Positions 41,486 to 51,322 of a stretch of DNA of 64,000 nucleotides are shown piece after piece. Each line of letters begins with the position of its first letter. Positions within the stretch are counted from its first letter, which is position 1. A program made the translations under genes and the position numbers. Source of the DNA: Pseudomonas fluorescens (GTDB lineage Bacteria; Pseudomonadota; Gammaproteobacteria; Pseudomonadales; Pseudomonadaceae); assembly GCF_000802965.1 (NCBI RefSeq), contig NZ_JSAK01000021.1, positions 82,873-146,872 on the forward strand, read 5' to 3'. The notes under the pieces are model-generated. The model had not been told where the DNA came from, ran no database searches, and saw only the letters and a list, made by a program, of their open reading frames with translations.

Positions 41486-43330
41486 GTGTTCTCAGCCTTC
41501 CACTTGAGCCGCTATCGCCTGTCAGCGTTGTCGCTGATCGCCGCCACATTGACCCTGGCGGCTTGCAACGCCCCGCCCTCTTCACCTTCGGTATCGACGC
41601 TGCCCGTCGCGCCGGAAAACGCTTCGGGTTATCGCACCGACCTACAAACCCGTCACGCCTCGAAACACATGGCCGCCGCCGCCAACCCACTGGCGGCCGA
41701 AGCCGGACGGGAGATGCTCCGTCGTGGGGGTTCGGCCATCGATGCCGCGATTGCGATGCAAGCTGTGCTGACACTGGTCGAGCCGCAATCCTCGGGCATC
41801 GGCGGTGGTGCGTTGATCGTGTTTTGGGACGGCAAAAAGGTGCGCACTTACGACGGCCGCGAAACCGCACCGGCCGGCGCCACCGAGAAACTTTTCCTGC
41901 AAGCCGATGGCACACCGATGCCGTTCACTCGAGCGCAGATCGGTGGTCGTTCAGTGGGAACGCCGGGGGTATTGCGAGCCCTTGAACTGGCGCACCAGAA
42001 ACACGGTCGCCTGCCTTGGGCGCAGCTGTTCGAACCGGCCATCAAACTGGCCGAGCAAGGTTTCGCCATCTCGCCACGCCTGCACCTGTTGATCGCCTCT
42101 GATTCGTCGATACGAACATCCCCGGACATGGCGGCTTACTTTCTGAATGCCGATGGCAGCCCGAAAGCCGCCGGCACCTTGTTGAAAAACCCGGCACTGG
42201 CTGCCGTGTTCCAGCGCATTGCCAAAGAAGGGCCGGATGCTTTGTACAAAGGCCCCATCGCCCAGGAAATCGTGGCCAAGGTTCAGGGTCACGCCAACCC
42301 CGGCAGTCTGTCGCTGAATGACCTCAAGGACTACAAAGCCAAGGAGCGCGCACCGCTGTGTACCGACTACAAGCGCTGGCAGGTCTGCGGCATGCCACCG
42401 CCGTCGTCGGGCGGGATTGCCGTGGCGCAGATCCTCGGGACGCTGCAAGCCCTGGAGACACGCGATAACCGCTTCGCCCTGGCGCCGATGACACCGGTCA
42501 CAACCACCGCCCCCGCGGGCATCGAACCGCAGCCCGAGGCCGTGCACCTGATATCGGAAGCCGAGCGCCTGGCCTATGCCGACCGAGCGCAATACGTGGC
42601 CGATACGGACTTCGTGCCGGTGCCGGTCAAAGGCCTGGTGGACCCGGCTTACCTGGCCAGCCGCGCCTCGCTGATCGGTGAGCGCAGCATGGGCACCGCC
42701 AAACCCGGCACGCCACCGGGCATTCAAGTCGCCTACGCACCGGATCGTTCGCCACTGCGCATTTCCACCTCACAAGTGGTGGCGGTCGATGACGAAGGCG
42801 GCGCGGTATCTATGACCACCACCATCGAATCCGGGTTCGGCTCCCACGTGATGGTTCAGGGATTCCTGCTGAACAACGAATTGACCGATTTCTCGTTCAT
42901 CCCCGAAGAGAACGGCCAAAAGGTCGCCAACCGTGTAGAGCCGGGCAAACGCCCGCGTTCGTCCATGGCCCCAACGCTGATCTTCGACCGTCAAAGCGGT
43001 GAATTCCTCGCCACCCTCGGCTCACCCGGCGGCTCGCAGATCATCGAGTACGTCGCCAAATCCACCATCGGCCTGCTCGACTGGAACCTGGATCCGCAAG
43101 CGGCCATCAACCTGCCCAACTTCGGCAGCCGCAACGGCCCGACCGAGCTGGAACGCGGCCAGTTCAGCCCGGCGCTGATTCAGACGCTGAAGGACAAAGG
43201 GCACAGCGTGAACGAAATCGATATGACCAGCGGCACACAGGCGATTGTTCGGATCAAGGATGCGCAGGGGAAAGCGTCACTGGCCGGCGGGGCCGATCCT
43301 CGGCGTGAAGGGGAAGCGCTGGGGGATTGA
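41486..43330 (+). CDS. ggt: Gamma-glutamyltransferase
   Basis: 614 aa from GTG 41486, with GGAG 8 bases upstream. A lipoprotein-like signal (LIAATLTLAAC) directs it to the periplasm. It is made as a precursor cut by itself: the nucleophile Thr is in RISTSQVVAVDDEG (about residue 430). Also seen: GRGGSAIDAAIAMQ-like start of the large subunit, SSGIGGGALIVFWDG, and RPRSSMAPTL and GSPGGSQI of the small subunit. It breaks down glutathione and transfers glutamyl groups. Confidence 0.94.
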   Translation: MFSAFHLSRYRLSALSLIAATLTLAACNAPPSSPSVSTLPVAPENASGYRTDLQTRHASKHMAAAANPLAAEAGREMLRRGGSAIDAAIAMQAVLTLVEPQSSGIGGGALIVFWDGKKVRTYDGRETAPAGATEKLFLQADGTPMPFTRAQIGGRSVGTPGVLRALELAHQKHGRLPWAQLFEPAIKLAEQGFAISPRLHLLIASDSSIRTSPDMAAYFLNADGSPKAAGTLLKNPALAAVFQRIAKEGPDALYKGPIAQEIVAKVQGHANPGSLSLNDLKDYKAKERAPLCTDYKRWQVCGMPPPSSGGIAVAQILGTLQALETRDNRFALAPMTPVTTTAPAGIEPQPEAVHLISEAERLAYADRAQYVADTDFVPVPVKGLVDPAYLASRASLIGERSMGTAKPGTPPGIQVAYAPDRSPLRISTSQVVAVDDEGGAVSMTTTIESGFGSHVMVQGFLLNNELTDFSFIPEENGQKVANRVEPGKRPRSSMAPTLIFDRQSGEFLATLGSPGGSQIIEYVAKSTIGLLDWNLDPQAAINLPNFGSRNGPTELERGQFSPALIQTLKDKGHSVNEIDMTSGTQAIVRIKDAQGKASLAGGADPRREGEALGD

Positions 43331-43350
43331 GTCGCAAACACGGTGAACCT

Positions 43351-43433
43351 GTAGGAGCTGCCGCAGGCTGCGATCTTTTGATCTTGCTTTTACAAATCAA
43401 AGTCAAAAGATCGCAGCCTGCGGCAGCTCCTAC
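43351..43433. repeat. REP/BIME palindrome (GCTGCCGCAGGCTGCGATC type)
   Basis: GTAGGAGCTGCCGCAGGCTG at the left and its inverted copy at the right, with a shared GATCTTTTGATC core region, between convergent ggt and ddlA. Related copies are at 45,951, 47,474 and 53,812. Confidence 0.88.
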
Positions 43434-43498
43434 AAGGTGACAAATCAACCTACAAAATCATTCTGCCGGAGCGGGCATGACGCGATGTCCCGTCCCGC

Positions 43499-44593
43499 TC
43501 AACGACTGATCTTCAGTGCCTGCCGGGCCCGATGTTTTTCCAGGGCCAGCTCAATCAGCCGCGTGACCAATTCACTGTAGGTCATTCCGGCAGCCTGCCA
43601 CAGTTTCGGGTACATGCTGATGCGGGTAAAACCGGGCAGCGAATTGATTTCGTTGATCAGCACTTCGCCGCTGTCGGTCAGGAACACGTCGACTCGCGCC
43701 AGCCCGGAACACCCTAGGACCTGGAACGCCTCGACAGCCATGGATCGAATGCGCTCGCTGGCCTCGACACTGATGTTGGCCGGGACCACCACTTCAGCCG
43801 CATTGTCGTCGATGTACTTGCTGTCGTAGGAATAGAACCCGCTTTTCACCACGATTTCACCGCAACCGCTGGCGATGGCGTCTTCATTACCGAGCACCGC
43901 GCATTCGATCTCGCGGCCGCTGACCGCAGATTCGACCAGCACTTTCTCATCGAAGCCCAATGCCAGTTCGACCGCTGCCACATATTCGGCTTCGTCGGTG
44001 ACCTTGCTCACGCCCACGGAAGAGCCCTGGTTCGCCGGTTTGACGAACAGCGGCAAACCCAGTTTGTCGCTAACCTTTGCGAATCCGTGACGCGCCGCCG
44101 TGGCGCGGGTCAGGGTCACGAACGGAGTGACCGCCAGCCCGGCGTCACGCAACAGACGCTTGCTGATGTCTTTGTCCATGCACACTGCCGAGCCGAGCAC
44201 ATCGGAGCCGACAAACGGCAGATCGGCCATGCGCAGCAGACCTTGCAAACAGCCATCCTCACCCAGAGTGCCGTGGACAATCGGAAAGATCACATCGACG
44301 TGCCCCAGCAATTCCTGACTGGAAGTTTCGACCAATTGCTGACTGGCCTTGCCCGGCACGACAGCCAGTTCACGGTTGGATTGATTGAGAGCGATCAGCG
44401 CCGGGTTCTCCTGGTTCAGCAGGAAATTCGACGGGTCGTTGAGGTGCCAGTGACCTTGCTTGTCGATACCGATCAACACCGGCTCGAAGCGCGAACGATC
44501 CAGTGCATCGACAATGTTTTTCGCCGATTGCAGCGACACTTCATGCTCCGCCGATCGGCCACCAAAGATGATGCCTACACGCAGTTTGCTCAT
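43499..44593 (-). CDS. ddlA: D-alanine-D-alanine ligase
   Basis: 364 aa, the DdlA length. ATP-grasp enzyme making D-Ala-D-Ala for peptidoglycan. Seen: VGIIFGGRSAEHEVSLQSA, PIVHGTLGEDGCLQGLL, VKPANQGSSVGVSKV, YDSKYIDD and LINEINSLPGFTRISMYP. It is separate from the dcw-cluster DdlB. Downstream of lysE-like gene on the same strand, 10 bases apart. Confidence 0.95.
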   Translation of the reverse strand: MSKLRVGIIFGGRSAEHEVSLQSAKNIVDALDRSRFEPVLIGIDKQGHWHLNDPSNFLLNQENPALIALNQSNRELAVVPGKASQQLVETSSQELLGHVDVIFPIVHGTLGEDGCLQGLLRMADLPFVGSDVLGSAVCMDKDISKRLLRDAGLAVTPFVTLTRATAARHGFAKVSDKLGLPLFVKPANQGSSVGVSKVTDEAEYVAAVELALGFDEKVLVESAVSGREIECAVLGNEDAIASGCGEIVVKSGFYSYDSKYIDDNAAEVVVPANISVEASERIRSMAVEAFQVLGCSGLARVDVFLTDSGEVLINEINSLPGFTRISMYPKLWQAAGMTYSELVTRLIELALEKHRARQALKISR

Positions 44594-44603
44594 TCAAATC
44601 ACC

Positions 44604-45245
44604 TTAACGATTGGCCACCAGATGCGCGCCGAACAGCAGGTAGCAACTCCCTGCGAAGCGATCCAGCCATTTACGGGAACGGACGTACGCACCCGCCACA
44701 CGACGACTCGAAAACAGTAGCGCGACGCTGCAATACCAGCTGAAAGACAACGTCGCCATGGTCAGCACTGCCAGCGTCAGCAACATGGGAGGCACAGACG
44801 CCGGCATGACGGTGGCAAAGATTGTCGCGACGAACAGTGCGGATTTGGGGTTGGTTATGTTGCCCAGAAAACCCTGGCCATACACCGACAGCAAGGTGCG
44901 CCGGGCACTGTCAATCGCACCACCTTCGCTCGTCATCGTCGCTGGAGTGCGTCTGAACTGCTTCAAGCCCAGGTAAATCAAATAGCCGCCGCCGGCGATC
45001 TTGAAACTCAGATAAAGCGTCGGTGCCGCGCTGAACAACGACTTGATGCCCAGCCCTCCCGCCAGCCCCCAAAGCACGGTCCCCGTCGCCACACCCAGTG
45101 CAGCTACTACGCCGTGACGCTTGGAGTGACTGGCGGCCAATTGCGCGATATTGAAAAAATTCGGCCCTGGCGTCACCACCGCGACCGTCCACAACAATGC
45201 CAGCGACAACAGCGGTGCGGCGTAGATCAGAAATCCTGTTTCCAT
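44604..45245 (-). CDS. LysE/RhtB-family amino-acid exporter
   Basis: 213 aa with about six membrane helices. TVAVVTPGPNFFNIAQLAASHSKRHGVVAALGVATGTVLWG is the family N-terminus, followed by GGGYLIYLGLKQFRR and GFLGNITNPKSALFV. Exports amino acids or related metabolites; substrate not deducible. Confidence 0.92.
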   Translation of the reverse strand: METGFLIYAAPLLSLALLWTVAVVTPGPNFFNIAQLAASHSKRHGVVAALGVATGTVLWGLAGGLGIKSLFSAAPTLYLSFKIAGGGYLIYLGLKQFRRTPATMTSEGGAIDSARRTLLSVYGQGFLGNITNPKSALFVATIFATVMPASVPPMLLTLAVLTMATLSFSWYCSVALLFSSRRVAGAYVRSRKWLDRFAGSCYLLFGAHLVANR

Positions 45246-45298
45246 GGTTCAGGCGCCTTCTTGGCTGAAGAAAATGCGGGGCATCGACAGGCGTCACC

Positions 45299-45897
45299 TT
45301 ACGGCTGCAACATCTTGCCGTCCACCGGCTCGCCGATGGTCAAAAAGTGCCCGCCCGCGACATGGTGCAAGGTGCGCAACGGGTCCTGTCCTTCGAAATG
45401 CCAGCGCCCGTCACTGACACGCGCTCGTCCGCTTGTGCGGCAATCACTTCGGCCAGGAACAGGTCGTATTGCTGATGGTTATCAGGCTCTGGCAAGAGTC
45501 GGCACTCCAGCCAGGCGACACAGCCGTCGAGCATCGGTGCTTCGACCAATTCGGCAGCGAAGGTCGGCAAGCCATAGACCTGGAATTTATCCAGCCCTTG
45601 GTCACGGTTCAGTTCCAGGCCCGACGTCGAGCCCACGGTCTGCACGATATCGGCCTGGGCCGCGCAAGGAACGTTCAACACGAAGGTGCCTGAGGCTTCC
45701 AGCAACTCTCGGGTCCAGGTGGACTTGTCGAGTACGACGGCGATTTTCGGCGGTTCGAAATCCAGCGGCATGGCCCAGGCGGCGGCCATGATATTGCGCT
45801 GGCCGTCATGGGCCGCGCTGACCAACACGGTCGGCCCGTGATTGAGCAGACGATAAGCCTTGGGCAAAGGGACCGGACGGCGATGGGAGGCGCTCAT
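45299..45897 (-). pseudogene. Flavin reductase-like protein gene with frameshift near the 3' end
   Basis: The intact frame (185 codons, ending 45340) is a flavin reductase-like FMN-binding protein (YRLLNHGPTVLVSAAHDGQRNIMAAAWAMP; VVLDKSTWTRELLEASGTFVLNVPC). After ADERV it goes out of register: one base seems missing near 45416-45418. The other frame continues with SDGRWHFEGQDPLRTLHHVA and ends KMLQP at TAA 45299-45301, which is the expected family C-terminus. Either a recent mutation that disables the FMN-domain tail or a sequencing error. Confidence 0.75.
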
Positions 45898-45950
45898 GGA
45901 AGTCTGCTCCTTGGGGAAAAGAGCCGATTGTAGCGATATCCAGATCTGAA

Positions 45951-46024
45951 AAGATCGCAGCCTGCGGCAGCTCCTACAAAGGAATGTAGACCCCTGTAGG
46001 AGCTGCGGAAGGCTACGATCTTTT
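45951..46024. repeat. REP/BIME palindrome
   Basis: AAGATCGCAGCCTGCGGCAG...CTCCTACA and an inverted, slightly degenerate copy (GTAGGAGCTGCGGAAGGCTA). Same family as at 43,351. Confidence 0.85.
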
Positions 46025-46037
46025 GACGGTCAGGACA

Positions 46038-47354
46038 TCAAGTCGCTAACTGATTGGCAAACTGCCCCACCGCATTCACCACTTTCTGCGCGCCGTCCTG
46101 GATCTCGACGATTACGGTGCCGGCTTCCGCCGCCAACGCCAGGCCCTGCTCTGCCTGGAGCTTGCCGTCAGTCATCAGGGCCACGGCGTTGCGGGCCATG
46201 TCCTGGTTCTGACGTACAACGAGGACAATTTCATCGGTGGCCTGGCTGGTGCGCGAAGCCAGTTGCCGGACTTCGTCCGCCACCACGGCAAAACCCCGCC
46301 CCTGCTCACCGGCGCGCGCCGCTTCGATGGCCGCGTTGAGCGCCAGCAGGTTGGTTTGCTCGGCAATGCCGCTGATGGTCTTGACGATGGTGCCGATCAC
46401 CAGCGACTGCTCATTGAGCGCTTCGATGCCGTCGCCGGCGGTTTGCATGTGTTTGGCCAGGTCACGCATCACGTCCACCGCCTGCGTCACCACGGCGTTG
46501 CCACGCTGGGCGCTTTGATCGGTTTGTTGAGAGGTGCTGTAGGCAATGTTGGCCGCCTCGGCAACGGCTTGTTCCTGATTGACCTGATCGGTAATCACCG
46601 TGGCGAACTTCACCACTTTGTAGAGGTTGTTGCTGGCATCGGTCACTGGGTTGTAGGACGCCTCCAGCCACACCGTACGACCATGGCTGTCTATGCGTTT
46701 GAAACGTCCAGCCACGTATTCGCCCGCGTTCAGGCGACGCCAGAAGTTCTGGTACTCGGCGCTGTTCTGCTCTTCCGCCAGGCAAAAAGTACGGTGATGT
46801 TTGCCTTTGATCTGCGCCAGGCTGTAACCCATGCCGCTGAGGAAGCGCTCGTTGGCGGTCAGCACGTTGCCATTGAGGTCGAACTCGATCACCGCCGTCG
46901 AACGCACCAGCGCACCGATGAGATTTTCATGCTCGCGGGAGGCCTCGATGGTGCGGGTCAGGTCACTGGAGAAAATCGAGAAATGCTTGATCCGGCCGTT
47001 TGCGCACCGCACCGGTTGCAAGATTGAACGCAACCACGCCTCTTGGCCATTGCCGCGCAGCAGACGAACAGCGCCAGCAAAGTGCTCACCACGGGTCAGC
47101 GCGTTACTGAAGCGCCGCTGGAATTCGTCGGATTTCACATGCTCCGGAACGATATCGTCGATGTGTCGGCCAATCAGGTCACTGCTCTTGTAGAGCATCT
47201 CGCCAAGGAAGTTCTGGTTGGCCGATTGCACCTGCCCATCTTTATCGAGGGTCAGCACGAGCATCTCGCTTTCCAGGCTTTCCTTCACTTGCAGAAGGCT
47301 GGAGAGTTCTTCGCGAAGAGCCGACAGCTCCTGCTTCAAGCGTTTATTGAACAT
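46038..47354 (-). CDS. Methyl-accepting chemotaxis protein with two PAS domains (Aer/BdlA-type)
   Basis: 438 aa from ATG 47354. Soluble: no membrane helices. A short coiled coil (residues 1-30) is followed by PAS1 (about 30-135) and PAS2 (about 150-255), then a compact signalling domain with EQTNLLALNAAIEAARAGEQ. The layout (two PAS then MCP) is that of BdlA and Aer-like energy or redox sensors. The signalling domain ends soon after the hairpin, so the methylation helices are short. Confidence 0.9.
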   Translation of the reverse strand: MFNKRLKQELSALREELSSLLQVKESLESEMLVLTLDKDGQVQSANQNFLGEMLYKSSDLIGRHIDDIVPEHVKSDEFQRRFSNALTRGEHFAGAVRLLRGNGQEAWLRSILQPVRCANGRIKHFSIFSSDLTRTIEASREHENLIGALVRSTAVIEFDLNGNVLTANERFLSGMGYSLAQIKGKHHRTFCLAEEQNSAEYQNFWRRLNAGEYVAGRFKRIDSHGRTVWLEASYNPVTDASNNLYKVVKFATVITDQVNQEQAVAEAANIAYSTSQQTDQSAQRGNAVVTQAVDVMRDLAKHMQTAGDGIEALNEQSLVIGTIVKTISGIAEQTNLLALNAAIEAARAGEQGRGFAVVADEVRQLASRTSQATDEIVLVVRQNQDMARNAVALMTDGKLQAEQGLALAAEAGTVIVEIQDGAQKVVNAVGQFANQLAT

Positions 47355-47473
47355 GGGACGCACCGATGGACAGGGAGAGAAAGCGATATGCAGCCTAACC
47401 ATCGGCCTTGCGGATTTTTTCTGAAGAGTGATTCAGCTTTGTCCTACAAAAATACTTTCGGCACGCAACACCT

Positions 47474-47556
47474 GTAGAAGCTGCCGCAGGCTGCGATCTT
47501 TTGATCTTGCTTTTATAAATCAACGTCAAAAGATCGCAGCCTGCGGCAGCTCCTAC
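47474..47556. repeat. REP/BIME palindrome
   Basis: GTAGAAGCTGCCGCAGGCTG and its inverted copy around a TTTTGATCTTGC centre, same family as at 43,351. Confidence 0.85.
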
Positions 47557-47575
47557 AGGGGGGAACGCGTATTCC

Positions 47576-48895
47576 TCATGCTTTTACGGTGCATGCGGCC
47601 GAACAGCCGTCGATTCTCGGCATCCGGGCACCGAAGTACGCTGCGCTGCTCACACCCACCGCACCCATCACCGCAGCGAAAATCACGCAGATCCATGGGC
47701 TCCACGGCATCAGACCAATCAACAGCAGCGGTGTGATACTCGCCCACGCGGCGTAGGCAATGTTGTAGGTGAACGAAATACCCGAGACACGAATCCGTGC
47801 CGGGAACAGGCTGACCATCACCGACGGCACTGCGCCCACCACCCCGCAACAGAGGCCGGCAACCGCGTAGGCCAGCCCAATCCAGTCGCCGCCGTTGATC
47901 AGGCAGGTGTAGAGCACGCCGATGCCCAGCGGCAGCAGCAGGCTGTACAGCATCACCGTGCGCCAGGCTCCGATACGGTCGACCAGCAACCCGGCGAGCA
48001 CACAGCCAATGTTCAGAAAAACGATGCCCAACGCGCTCAGTCCGAAGGTGTGGCTGGCGGTCATGCCGAAGGTTTTCTGCATCATGGTCGGGGTGATGAC
48101 CACGAACACCACCACTGCCGAAGTCAGCACACAGGTGAGGATCATCGCTGGCAATATGGCCAGGCGATGTTCACGCAAGACCGTGCGCAGCGGCAACTCG
48201 ACGGCGGCATCGCGCCGGGCCTGCATGGCCATGAACACCGGGGTTTCGCTGAGCCAGCGGCGCAACCAGACGCCGATCACACCGAACACTCCACCCAGCA
48301 GGAATGGATAACGCCAGGCGTAATCGAGGATTTCTGCCGGAGTGAATGCTTGCGCCAGGAACGTTGCCATCAAGGCGCCAAGCAGGTAACCAAACGTCAG
48401 CCCCGCCTGTAAAAAACCCAGGGCATAGCCGCGATGGCCAGCCGGCGCGTGCTCGGCAACAAATACCCAGGCGCTGGGCACTTCACCGCCCACCGCCGCC
48501 CCTTGAAGCACGCGCAGGAGCAACAGCAGCAGCGGTGCGAAATATCCGATCTGCGCGTAGGTCGGCATGATCCCGATCAGCAGGCACGGCAGCGCCATCA
48601 TCAGGATGCTCAGGCTGAAAACTTTCTTGCGACCCAACCGGTCGGCGAAATGCGCCATCAGGATCCCGCCCAGCGGCCGCGCCAGATAACCGGTGACGAA
48701 GATGCCGAAGCTTTGCAGCAATCGCAGCCACTCGGGCATTTCCGGCGGGAAGAACAGCTGGCTCAAGGTCAGGGCAAAAAATACGAAAATGATGAAGTCG
48801 TAGATTTCCAGCGCCCCGCCGAGGGCTGCTAGCCCGAGGGTCTTGTAGTCCGAGCGGTTGAACGGCGTCGGGCGCGAATCAGTGTTGGCAGTCAT
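47576..48895 (-). CDS. MFS metabolite:proton symporter (ProP/ShiA type)
   Basis: 439 aa from ATG 48895. About 12 membrane helices. ALGGALEIYDFIIFVFFA, the ARPLGGILMAHFADRLGRKK loop and RVLQGAAVGGEVPSAWVF mark the metabolite:H+ symporter branch of MFS (dicarboxylate, shikimate, proline/betaine). Substrate not predictable. Confidence 0.9.
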   Translation of the reverse strand: MTANTDSRPTPFNRSDYKTLGLAALGGALEIYDFIIFVFFALTLSQLFFPPEMPEWLRLLQSFGIFVTGYLARPLGGILMAHFADRLGRKKVFSLSILMMALPCLLIGIMPTYAQIGYFAPLLLLLLRVLQGAAVGGEVPSAWVFVAEHAPAGHRGYALGFLQAGLTFGYLLGALMATFLAQAFTPAEILDYAWRYPFLLGGVFGVIGVWLRRWLSETPVFMAMQARRDAAVELPLRTVLREHRLAILPAMILTCVLTSAVVVFVVITPTMMQKTFGMTASHTFGLSALGIVFLNIGCVLAGLLVDRIGAWRTVMLYSLLLPLGIGVLYTCLINGGDWIGLAYAVAGLCCGVVGAVPSVMVSLFPARIRVSGISFTYNIAYAAWASITPLLLIGLMPWSPWICVIFAAVMGAVGVSSAAYFGARMPRIDGCSAACTVKA

Positions 48896-49095
48896 GAAAA
48901 GAACTCTGGCACAGGCAAAAACCAAGGCGCCCATGGTCTACGCAAACGCGCCGGCGGACAACCCGTTAGACCAAAGTCCCATAGCCGCAAAACAGGCCCG
49001 CAAAAAAACTCTTCTTGATTTACTGTAAGCGCCTGTCCAGACGGGCCGCCAACGCCCCGAAGACCACAATAAACATAAAAATCCGAGGTACTCCC

Positions 49096-50514
49096 GTGGC
49101 CGCTGATATCGAAGATAGCCGCTCCGCCCGCTTTGCCCTGCGCTGCTCAAGTTTTGCCGAACGCTGGTTCCCCGACTCCTGGGTGTTTGCCGCGCTGGCC
49201 GTGATTATTGTCGCTTTGGCCACCATGGCCATGGGCGCCAAACCCACCGATGCCGCGATGGCGTTTGGTGATGGTTTCTGGAGCCTGATTCCGTTCACCA
49301 TGCAGATGGCTTTCGTGGTGATCGGTGGTTACGTAGTCGCCAGCTCGCCGCCAGCGGTGAAGCTGATTGACCGCTTGGCCAAGCTGCCGAAGAACGGCCG
49401 CTCCGCTGTGGCCTGGGTGGCGCTGATTTCCATGGTCGCGTCGCTGCTGAACTGGGGCTTGTCGCTGGTATTCGGCGGTTTGCTGGTGCGCGCCCTCGCT
49501 CGCCGGACCGATCTGAAGATGGACTATCGCGCCGCCGGTGCCGCCGCGTATCTGGGTCTCGGCGCGGTGTGGGCCTTGGGCTTGTCCTCGTCGGCGGCCC
49601 AGTTGCAGGCCAACCCGGCCAGCCTGCCACCGTCGATTCTGTCGATCACCGGGGTGATTCCTTTCACCCAGACAATATTTCTCTGGCAGTCCGGCGTGAT
49701 GCTGCTGGCACTGGTCGTGATTTCGATCATCATTGCCTACGCCACCGCCCCCGGCCCGAATTCGGCACGTGACGCCAAGGCCTGCGGCGTTGACCCGGCC
49801 TTCAACCTGCCGCCCCTGCAACCGCGTACCCGTCCGGGCGAATGGCTGGAACACAGCCCGCTGCTGACCATTTTGCTGGTGCTGCTGGCTGCCGGGTGGC
49901 TGTTCCATGAGTTCTCGACCAAACCGGCGATCAGTGCGATTTCCGGGCTCAACACCTATAACTTCCTGTTCATCATGCTCGGCGCCCTGCTGCACTGGCG
50001 TCCGCGCAGCTTCCTCGATGCGGTGGCCCGTGCGGTGCCGACCACCACCGGCGTATTGATCCAGTTCCCGCTGTACGGCTCGATCGCCGCGTTGATGACC
50101 ACGGTCAAGGGCGCCGATGCGCAAACCCTGGCCCATCACATCTCGACGTTTTTCGTCAGCATCGCGTCCCACGACACCTATGCGCTGCTGATGGGCGTGT
50201 ACTCGGCGATCCTCGGTTTCTTCATCCCGTCCGGCGGTGGCAAGTGGATCATCGAAGCGCCGTACGTGATGCAAGTGGCCAATGACCTGAATTACCACTT
50301 GGGCTGGGCCGTACAGATCTACAACGCCGCGGAAGCCCTGCCGAACCTGATCAACCCGTTCTACATGCTGCCGCTGCTGGGCGTGCTGGGATTGAAGGCG
50401 CGGGACTTGATCGGATTCTCGTTCGTGCAATTGCTGGTGCACACGCCGATTGTGCTGTTCTTGCTGTGGGCGCTGGGGACGACGCTGGCGTATATACCGC
50501 CGGTGATGCCGTAA
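49096..50514 (+). CDS. atoE: AtoE-type short-chain fatty acid transporter
   Basis: 472 aa from GTG 49096 with GAGG seven bases upstream. About 10-12 membrane helices; the segments NWGLSLVFGGLLVRALARR, LGLGAVWALGLSSSAAQLQANP and FFIPSGGGKWIIEAPYVM are typical of the AtoE family, which imports short-chain fatty acids such as acetoacetate or butyrate. No ato or scu genes are adjacent, so the substrate is inferred by family. Confidence 0.9.
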   Translation: MAADIEDSRSARFALRCSSFAERWFPDSWVFAALAVIIVALATMAMGAKPTDAAMAFGDGFWSLIPFTMQMAFVVIGGYVVASSPPAVKLIDRLAKLPKNGRSAVAWVALISMVASLLNWGLSLVFGGLLVRALARRTDLKMDYRAAGAAAYLGLGAVWALGLSSSAAQLQANPASLPPSILSITGVIPFTQTIFLWQSGVMLLALVVISIIIAYATAPGPNSARDAKACGVDPAFNLPPLQPRTRPGEWLEHSPLLTILLVLLAAGWLFHEFSTKPAISAISGLNTYNFLFIMLGALLHWRPRSFLDAVARAVPTTTGVLIQFPLYGSIAALMTTVKGADAQTLAHHISTFFVSIASHDTYALLMGVYSAILGFFIPSGGGKWIIEAPYVMQVANDLNYHLGWAVQIYNAAEALPNLINPFYMLPLLGVLGLKARDLIGFSFVQLLVHTPIVLFLLWALGTTLAYIPPVMP

Positions 50515-50551
50515 CACTAAAATGAATGCACCTGCCGCAAGGCGGGTGCAA

Positions 50552-50896
50552 TCAGGATTGATCGGTGGGCAGCACTTTCAGCAATTCAGGCAATGCCGCT
50601 TGAACCGTCTCCCACACCACCTCAAGGTTAATATCGAAATAGCCATGGGCAATGCGGTTGCGCATACCTCGCATGCTGCGCCATGGCACTTGGGGATTTG
50701 AAGTGGTGAACTCTGCGTAGCGATCCATGAGTTTGGTCGCTGCCTCACCAATAATTTTGAGGCTCATGATGACCGCTTGCTGCGTCCGCTTGTCATCAAG
50801 GAAATCTTCTTTACTCAGCCCTTCGACAAAGACCAGCGCATCGCCAGCAGCCTGGCGCATATGCTCAAGGTAATCGTCGAGCCGGTGATCATTCAT
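50552..50896 (-). CDS. hepT: HepT-family HEPN ribonuclease toxin
   Basis: 114 aa (DUF86). The HEPN catalytic motif RNRIAH (Arg79, His84) is followed by Tyr86, the RNxxxHxY form in which the antitoxin AMPylates the tyrosine. Overlaps mntA by ATGA. In this class the toxin cleaves RNA or tRNA ends unless modified. Confidence 0.92.
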   Translation of the reverse strand: MNDHRLDDYLEHMRQAAGDALVFVEGLSKEDFLDDKRTQQAVIMSLKIIGEAATKLMDRYAEFTTSNPQVPWRSMRGMRNRIAHGYFDINLEVVWETVQAALPELLKVLPTDQS

Positions 50897-51183
50897 ACGG
50901 GCCGTGCCTGTTCGAGTACTTGTTGACGAAACTTCAATGGAAGGTCTCCGGGCGTCAGCAGATCAACCCCTACGCCCAACAATTCCTCAAGCTCGACCTG
51001 CAGCCCGCCAAGATCGAACAGCGTCGCTCCAGGCAGGGCATCGACCAGCAGGTCAAGATCACTCCCTTCATGATCCGTCCCAAGTAATACCGAACCGAAA
51101 ACTCGAGGGTTGGATGTCCGAAAACGGCTTACAACCTCTCGAACGGCTGCTCGTTGCAAATCAAGCGCGGCAGAGGGCTTCAT
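50893..51183 (-). CDS. mntA: MntA-family antitoxin nucleotidyltransferase
   Basis: 96 aa. A minimal nucleotidyltransferase: FGSVLLGTDHEGSDLDLLVD (residues 29-48) has the GS and DxD catalytic motif; a C-terminal helical part follows. It AMPylates the HepT tyrosine in type VII toxin-antitoxin pairs. AAGGTGA forms its ribosome-binding site. Upstream of its toxin, which is usual. Confidence 0.92.
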   Translation of the reverse strand: MKPSAALDLQRAAVREVVSRFRTSNPRVFGSVLLGTDHEGSDLDLLVDALPGATLFDLGGLQVELEELLGVGVDLLTPGDLPLKFRQQVLEQARPV

Positions 51184-51322
51184 GGTTCACCTTTGATGAA
51201 AGCTATATTGGCCAGTCTAGCAGTGCTCGGGAGTGGCAAACACTGCAATACTCAGACTACGGTTGTTACACACCATGTACGGCCTCCCCTGTCCAAGGCC
51301 CCACGCTGAAAAGGATCTGAGC

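Noticed and set aside
49147..50517. 456-codon frame on the minus strand
   Set aside because: Antisense shadow of the AtoE-type transporter; Arg/Gln/His-rich as expected of reversed membrane-protein coding.
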